A stretch of DNA of 8,305 nucleotides. Origin: Nitrososphaera sp. UBA217. GTDB taxonomy: Archaea > Thermoproteota > Nitrososphaeria > Nitrososphaerales > Nitrososphaeraceae. The notes under the pieces were generated by a model that did not search any database, was not told the origin of the DNA, and worked only from the letters and a program-made list of their open reading frames with translations. Position numbers and translations under genes: made by a program. Below, piece after piece: positions 5,583 to 8,305 of the stretch; position 1 is the first letter of the stretch, and each line of letters starts with the position of its first letter. The stretch spans positions 10,783 through 19,087 of the forward strand of contig DAOL01000007.1 in NCBI GenBank assembly GCA_002501845.1. The letters are read 5' to 3'.

Positions 5583-6635
5583 GTGCAGAGGAGAGAGGCT
5601 AAGGCAGCTGTTATTTCGCCTGTCATAGCAGTGCTTCTGATCGCCGGCCTTGCCAATTCAGCATACGCAGCGCAGATCAACGTGTCTTTGATCCCGGAAT
5701 TTGACAAAGCAGTAGGCAGCTTTACGGGGGTAAAGTTTGTGCAATTAAGATATGAGCCGGGCGGTGCCCTGGCAGACCTGTTCGCTGGAAGGACTGAAAG
5801 ATTTGAATTCTCTATAAAGGGAACAAACGCAAGTAAGTTGAGCGAACTAATCGTAGCGGCCAATCAGGCGCTACTTGGAGTGCAGAGTCCAGCTCAGATA
5901 ACAAGTGCTAACCTTACATATTCTGGTGTCCTCAGGGGAGAAACTGACAAGCTCTCGCTTACATATAACGTCGAATTCATTACAAAGTTTTCGGGCTTCA
6001 AGCTTGACAGGAACGCGACAGATAACATACCTATGGACATCAACTGGAGAGGCTTCATGATTAACGGGCCTATTTTTGTCGACTCGTCAGAGCACGGCAG
6101 GGTAAACGTTAACCAGCCGATTGGGCTTTTGGAAGCCACTTTCCCCGAGTTTGCGGATAAGCTTGTCAGCTCTGAAGCCCGGGAGATTATGGCAGAACCG
6201 ATACTTGATTTCAGTGAAATAGGAGCCATGCCAATGGAAAGGTGGCACTCGCTCTTTGACCCGACCTTCTCTCAAGCAAGCACCGGAGGGATACTAAAGG
6301 GTGAGGACATTGGTAGGGCAAAGGTGATGTCGGTGTATTCGCTTGGCGAGTGCAGCATAAGGGAAGGATGCCCGCCACCTAAGGAAGGCGACGCCGCAGC
6401 CAGTATCGACGGAGCGCCTGTGCAGGTGCACATCTCTACTCCGCAGCCAAACTCCCAGATCGAGATTGCAGGGTTCACAAGCATTGAGAAGGCTGGAGCC
6501 TATGAAATAATCAGGGTCAAAATGGTCGACCGCGGTGGCTTCCCGATACCACCCTTTACGATTCAGGTACTACTGGTTCTGGGCGGAATGATGGGCGCGA
6601 TTGCGTTCTTTGTGCTCCTCAAGACCAGAAAATGA
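5583..6635 (+). CDS. Secreted protein with signal peptide and C-terminal membrane anchor (350 aa)
   Basis: Start is GTG 5583; an in-frame TAA at 5577-5579 excludes anything longer. A charged N-terminus (QRREAK) precedes a hydrophobic stretch at residues 9-24 and a signal-peptidase I site AYA|AQ near residue 29. The mature part is soluble, alternating strand- and helix-like, with four NXS/T sequons (33, 82, 110, 144) and two Cys (257, 263). It ends in a Pro-rich spacer (FPIPPF), a hydrophobic helix at about 325-346 and KTRK. This layout is that of a protein held outside the membrane by its tail, as in archaeal sorting-signal proteins, though the PEFG motif itself is absent. I recognise no family. 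The ISPVIAVLLIA stretch also resembles archaeal pilin N-termini. A purine-rich GGGGGAG lies about 20 bp upstream. Convergent with the 83-aa gene, one base apart. Confidence 0.82.
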   Translation: MQRREAKAAVISPVIAVLLIAGLANSAYAAQINVSLIPEFDKAVGSFTGVKFVQLRYEPGGALADLFAGRTERFEFSIKGTNASKLSELIVAANQALLGVQSPAQITSANLTYSGVLRGETDKLSLTYNVEFITKFSGFKLDRNATDNIPMDINWRGFMINGPIFVDSSEHGRVNVNQPIGLLEATFPEFADKLVSSEAREIMAEPILDFSEIGAMPMERWHSLFDPTFSQASTGGILKGEDIGRAKVMSVYSLGECSIREGCPPPKEGDAAASIDGAPVQVHISTPQPNSQIEIAGFTSIEKAGAYEIIRVKMVDRGGFPIPPFTIQVLLVLGGMMGAIAFFVLLKTRK

Positions 6636-6636
6636 C

Positions 6637-6888
6637 CTAGTACTTCCATTCATTAGCAATGCTGTTCCACCACATCCGGTAGGGCTTGGCATCCCGGTCG
6701 ATCTCGTCCTTTACCCTATGTTCAATGGAAAAGAATATGTTTTCAAGCGCGTCTGCCCCACCGTCGGCGTAAAGCTCACGCCCGATCTCTTGCACCCGAC
6801 CTTTTTTGCTGGCGAAATCCGGAGACTGAGGCTTCTGGATGCAGTAGGTGAGCAGATCATAAAGCTCATCTTGCAAGTATGCATCCAA
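6637..6888 (-). CDS. Conserved-looking hypothetical protein (83 aa), directly behind the parvulin gene in the same frame
   Basis: The only possible outer start is TTG at 6888-6886, which follows the parvulin TGA with no spacing and lies in the same frame; there is no Met before residue 72. The protein is soluble and probably helical at first (QDELYDLLTYCI), with a central GRELYADGGADALENIFF and an aromatic, basic C-terminus ending MWWNSIANEWKY. The well-mixed composition looks like a real domain rather than random translation. Function unknown. Expression probably depends on the parvulin mRNA through termination and re-initiation, or on stop-codon readthrough giving a 176-residue fusion. The stop lies one base from that of the convergent secreted protein gene. 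Confidence 0.7.
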   Translation of the reverse strand: MDAYLQDELYDLLTYCIQKPQSPDFASKKGRVQEIGRELYADGGADALENIFFSIEHRVKDEIDRDAKPYRMWWNSIANEWKY

Positions 6889-7167
6889 TCAGTCCAACCT
6901 CTTGATTACATGGTAACCAAACTCTGTCTTGATTGCCTCCGACAGCTGCCCCTTTTCCAGCTTGAAAGCAGCGTCTTCAAAGGGCTTGACCATCGAGCCG
7001 CGGGCAAAATAACCTAGATCACCACCGCGCTTGCCGCTGCCCCTGTCAATAGACAACTCTTGTGCCAATTTGGAGAAGCTTTCACCCTTTTTCAGGCGTT
7101 CGAGTATTGCAAGAGCTTCGCTCTGCTTTTGCACGAGGATGTGTGAGCATTTGATCTTGTTTGCCAT
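6889..7167 (-). CDS. Single-domain parvulin peptidyl-prolyl cis-trans isomerase (PinA type)
   Basis: A 92-residue rotamase that speeds cis-trans isomerisation of peptide-prolyl bonds. It opens with KIKCSHILV and ends with GYHVIKRL, the two ends of the parvulin fold, containing the conserved His9 and His86. Other active-site positions visible are Met59 and Phe63 (GSMVKPFEDAAF). Position 41, which is Cys in human Pin1, is Asp (SIDRGS), as in Par14-like and thaumarchaeal PinA proteins. There is no WW domain, signal peptide or phosphate-binding basic loop, so it should be cytoplasmic and not phospho-specific. Length matches the minimal parvulins described from Cenarchaeum and Nitrosopumilus. ATG 7167 has an AT-rich stretch (TTAATT) about 27 bp upstream. 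It is followed without spacing, in frame, by the 83-aa gene. Confidence 0.93.
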   Translation of the reverse strand: MANKIKCSHILVQKQSEALAILERLKKGESFSKLAQELSIDRGSGKRGGDLGYFARGSMVKPFEDAAFKLEKGQLSEAIKTEFGYHVIKRLD

Positions 7168-7189
7168 TTTCTAGACTATTAGAAAAGAT

Positions 7190-7199
7190 AGGAATTAAC
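7190..7199 (-). promoter_or_regulatory. Weak TATA-like element for the parvulin gene
   Basis: Minus strand GTTAATTCCT is centred about 27 bp upstream of ATG 7167 and overlaps the stop codon of the surface protein gene. Only spacing and AT content support it; readthrough from upstream is an alternative. Confidence 0.3.
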
Positions 7200-8052
7200 T
7201 TTTTCCTTCATACAAAAAAGGAAAGGAGATGGCAATAACTAAGTTTCCTGCGTTACCACCTAATCCAGCGCCTTTAACCGCTATTTCTCCGCTTGCGGCC
7301 GCTGTCAGCGTCTGGCCGTCAAAAGCGAAAGTCGCGGTTCTTTGGGTCCCGGTCTCTACGAACCGCAGCTCGGTGCTCGTGCTTGCAGTGTCGTTACCGG
7401 CGATTGTCGTTCCGCCACCCTTAGGCATTTGGACTTTTGCATGTATGCTTCCGTCTGAGTCAACATCATCTATTGCTAACAGCGCTTTTTCAGAGAAGAT
7501 CAAGACCGCTTGCCCTGGCACAAAGTCCTGACTCTCTATCACCAAGATCTGCCCTCCCGATTCTGGTGCACTTGCTGTCGATGTCTGATTAGACGAGCTT
7601 AGTGACGTAGCATTACTTCTGTGGGCTAATGTTGAATTACTGCTTGAAGTAGATGTTGTGTTTGCTGCATCAGTAGCGTCGGTGCTACTAGTTGAGGTTG
7701 TGTTGTTTAGACTCATCTCTAGGCAGTTAGCAGAAGCAATCGATGTTTCATTGTTTGCTGAAGCTGTTTGTGTTTCGTTTGCAGCCAGTTCAGCAACCTG
7801 TGTCTGAGTCATCACTTCTACAGAGACCGTTGGTGTAGTGAGCGATGCATTGTCAACCGACGCTACTTCTGTTTGTCCCGAGATTTCTACGGTGCCTACA
7901 TCACAGACAAAAACACCGTCGAACAACGACTGGACATCAGCTATCGAAGTACTTCCATCCTGTGCTGAATTGCTGCTTGCAGTAGATGTTGTATTGTCCA
8001 TGGCCGTTCCCTCTTCTGTCGGCTTTGCTGCTTCTTCTTCAAACGTAGTCAT
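7195..8052 (-). CDS. Ser/Thr/Asn-rich cell-surface protein, probably heavily glycosylated
   Basis: From ATG 8052 the frame gives 285 residues. Residues 18-162 are low complexity, dominated by Ser, Thr, Asn and Ala, with recurring NTTSTASSNS-like units (about 20-29, 117-123, 131-140). Eleven NXS/T sequons (20, 68, 92, 101, 116, 117, 131, 139, 147, 155, 220) suggest dense N-glycosylation and hence export. Cys50 and Cys110 could pair. From about 167 the sequence becomes a beta-rich domain (ILVIESQDFVPGQAVLIF, then DGSIHAKVQMP), recalling the IPT/TIG-like or Ig-like folds of archaeal surface proteins; this fold call is tentative. No C-terminal membrane helix is present. The annotated start lacks a signal peptide, but a strong one is encoded just upstream in another frame (8049-8161), so the gene may be frameshifted or the start wrong. 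Confidence 0.75.
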   Translation of the reverse strand: MTTFEEEAAKPTEEGTAMDNTTSTASSNSAQDGSTSIADVQSLFDGVFVCDVGTVEISGQTEVASVDNASLTTPTVSVEVMTQTQVAELAANETQTASANNETSIASANCLEMSLNNTTSTSSTDATDAANTTSTSSSNSTLAHRSNATSLSSSNQTSTASAPESGGQILVIESQDFVPGQAVLIFSEKALLAIDDVDSDGSIHAKVQMPKGGGTTIAGNDTASTSTELRFVETGTQRTATFAFDGQTLTAAASGEIAVKGAGLGGNAGNLVIAISFPFLYEGKS

Positions 8053-8161
8053 ATTGCTGTCGTCAGTCTGCGCGTATATCGAAATGCCACAAAAGCAGTC
8101 GATACAGCGACCAGCGTTGACAAGAGCGACAGCAACGCGATTTTTTTCGTTCCTTAAACAA
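8053..8161 (-). other. Signal-peptide-like sequence split across reading frames, upstream of the surface protein
   Basis: Starting from TTG 8161-8159, one frame reads FKERKK up to a run of seven A (8141-8147, minus strand). A second frame then reads KKIALLSLLSTLVAVSTAF, a textbook hydrophobic signal core, to a run of four T (8091-8094). The frame of the surface protein then reads GISIYAQTDDSN and enters ATG 8052 without a stop. One extra base in each homopolymer would join all three into a continuous signal peptide with a YAQ-type cleavage region. As sequenced, the signal-core frame ends at TGA 8051-8049, overlapping ATG 8052. This could be sequencing error, pseudogenisation or frameshifting. 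Confidence 0.5.
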
Positions 8162-8168
8162 TCCTACT

Positions 8169-8179
8169 CACACAGTGTG
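8169..8179. repeat. Palindrome CACACAGTGTG
   Basis: Perfect 5-bp arms around a central A, just downstream of the TATA-like element of the surface protein gene, where a transcript would begin. Possible operator; short enough to arise by chance. Confidence 0.25.
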
Positions 8180-8190
8180 CCATTAGAAGG

Positions 8191-8198
8191 GATATAAC
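8191..8198 (-). promoter_or_regulatory. TATA-like element for the surface protein gene
   Basis: Minus strand GTTATATC predicts transcription starting near 8168, a few bases before the TTG at 8161 that would begin the reconstructed signal peptide, and well over 100 bp before ATG 8052. This supports translation beginning upstream of 8052. Confidence 0.4.
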
Positions 8199-8305
8199 GA
8201 GTTGTCAATTTTTTTGAATAAAATGTCTTCTAGTCCAGGTTAGCTAACACGATCCGGAAGCGAAGCTACACAAAATGTATTTTCGAAATCAACATATAAT
8301 CGCCT
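8199..8305. other. Right-edge intergenic sequence, no gene called
   Basis: AT-rich, with a run of seven T (on the plus strand) and a perfect 10-bp palindrome GTTAGCTAAC at 8239-8248. A minus-strand frame is open from the right edge to TAA at 8242-8240 (21 codons) and could be the tail of a gene lying outside; a plus-strand ATG at 8275 also stays open to the edge. Neither is long enough to support. Confidence 0.3.

Noticed and set aside
6601..7017. Plus-strand 138-codon open frame
   Set aside because: It lies opposite the parvulin and the 83-aa gene and overlaps the end of the secreted protein gene. Its translation is unstructured, and the minus-strand parvulin motifs are unambiguous.
7600..8000. 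Possible CRISPR or tandem repeat array
   Set aside because: The repeats are degenerate, irregularly spaced and follow the codon frame of a Ser/Thr/Asn-rich protein, so they are coding low complexity.
8239..8248. Perfect palindrome GTTAGCTAAC
   Set aside because: Ten bases, isolated and not placed at a promoter; compatible with chance.
8240..8305. Tail of a minus-strand gene at the right edge
   Set aside because: Only 21 codons are visible, with no motif and nothing to distinguish it from chance.
1..8305. tRNA, rRNA, transposase, integrase, attachment sites or defence genes
   Set aside because: Looked for on both strands; no recognisable motif or structure was seen.

Overview
The window looks like a stretch of chromosome from an ammonia-oxidising soil thaumarchaeon (Nitrososphaerales, Nitrososphaera-like). 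I infer this from an archaeal GINS (Gins51-type) replication factor, a single-domain parvulin of the PinA type described from Thaumarchaeota, an archaeal type I glutamine synthetase, TATA-box promoters about 25-30 bp upstream of most starts with little or no leader, frequent TTG/GTG starts, and exported proteins rich in N-glycosylation sequons. No database search was possible, so genus-level placement is inference.

Layout. 1-1423 (minus): a polytopic membrane protein with a large soluble C-terminal domain, cut by the left edge. 1491-2231 (minus): a short-chain dehydrogenase. 2324-2503 (plus): a 59-residue protein, divergent from the dehydrogenase and overlapping the stop codon of the next gene. 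2500-2781 (minus): a small three-helix membrane protein. 2816-3412 (minus): the GINS subunit. 3451-4938 (plus): glutamine synthetase, divergent from GINS and ending on the stop codon of 4935-5429 (minus), a four-helix membrane protein. A 150-bp divergent region with tandem and inverted repeats follows. 5583-6635 (plus) is a secreted, C-terminally anchored protein. It meets 6637-6888 (minus, 83 residues) one base apart; that gene lies directly behind, and in the same frame as, the PinA parvulin 6889-7167 (minus). 7195-8052 (minus) is a Ser/Thr/Asn-rich surface protein whose signal peptide seems to lie upstream in other reading frames.

The window is mostly housekeeping and envelope genes packed tightly, not an obvious mobile island: I see no transposase, integrase, tRNA, rRNA or CRISPR array. 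Glutamine synthetase assimilates ammonium, GINS belongs to the replicative helicase complex and PinA is a folding helper. These do not form one pathway, and the gene order looks like shared promoters and shared gene ends rather than one functional system.

The observations most worth a second look are the frame-split signal sequence of the surface protein, the parvulin followed in frame by a conserved-looking ORF across a single TGA, three convergent gene pairs with overlapping or nearly touching stop codons, and the 13-bp tandem repeats ahead of the anchored secreted protein.
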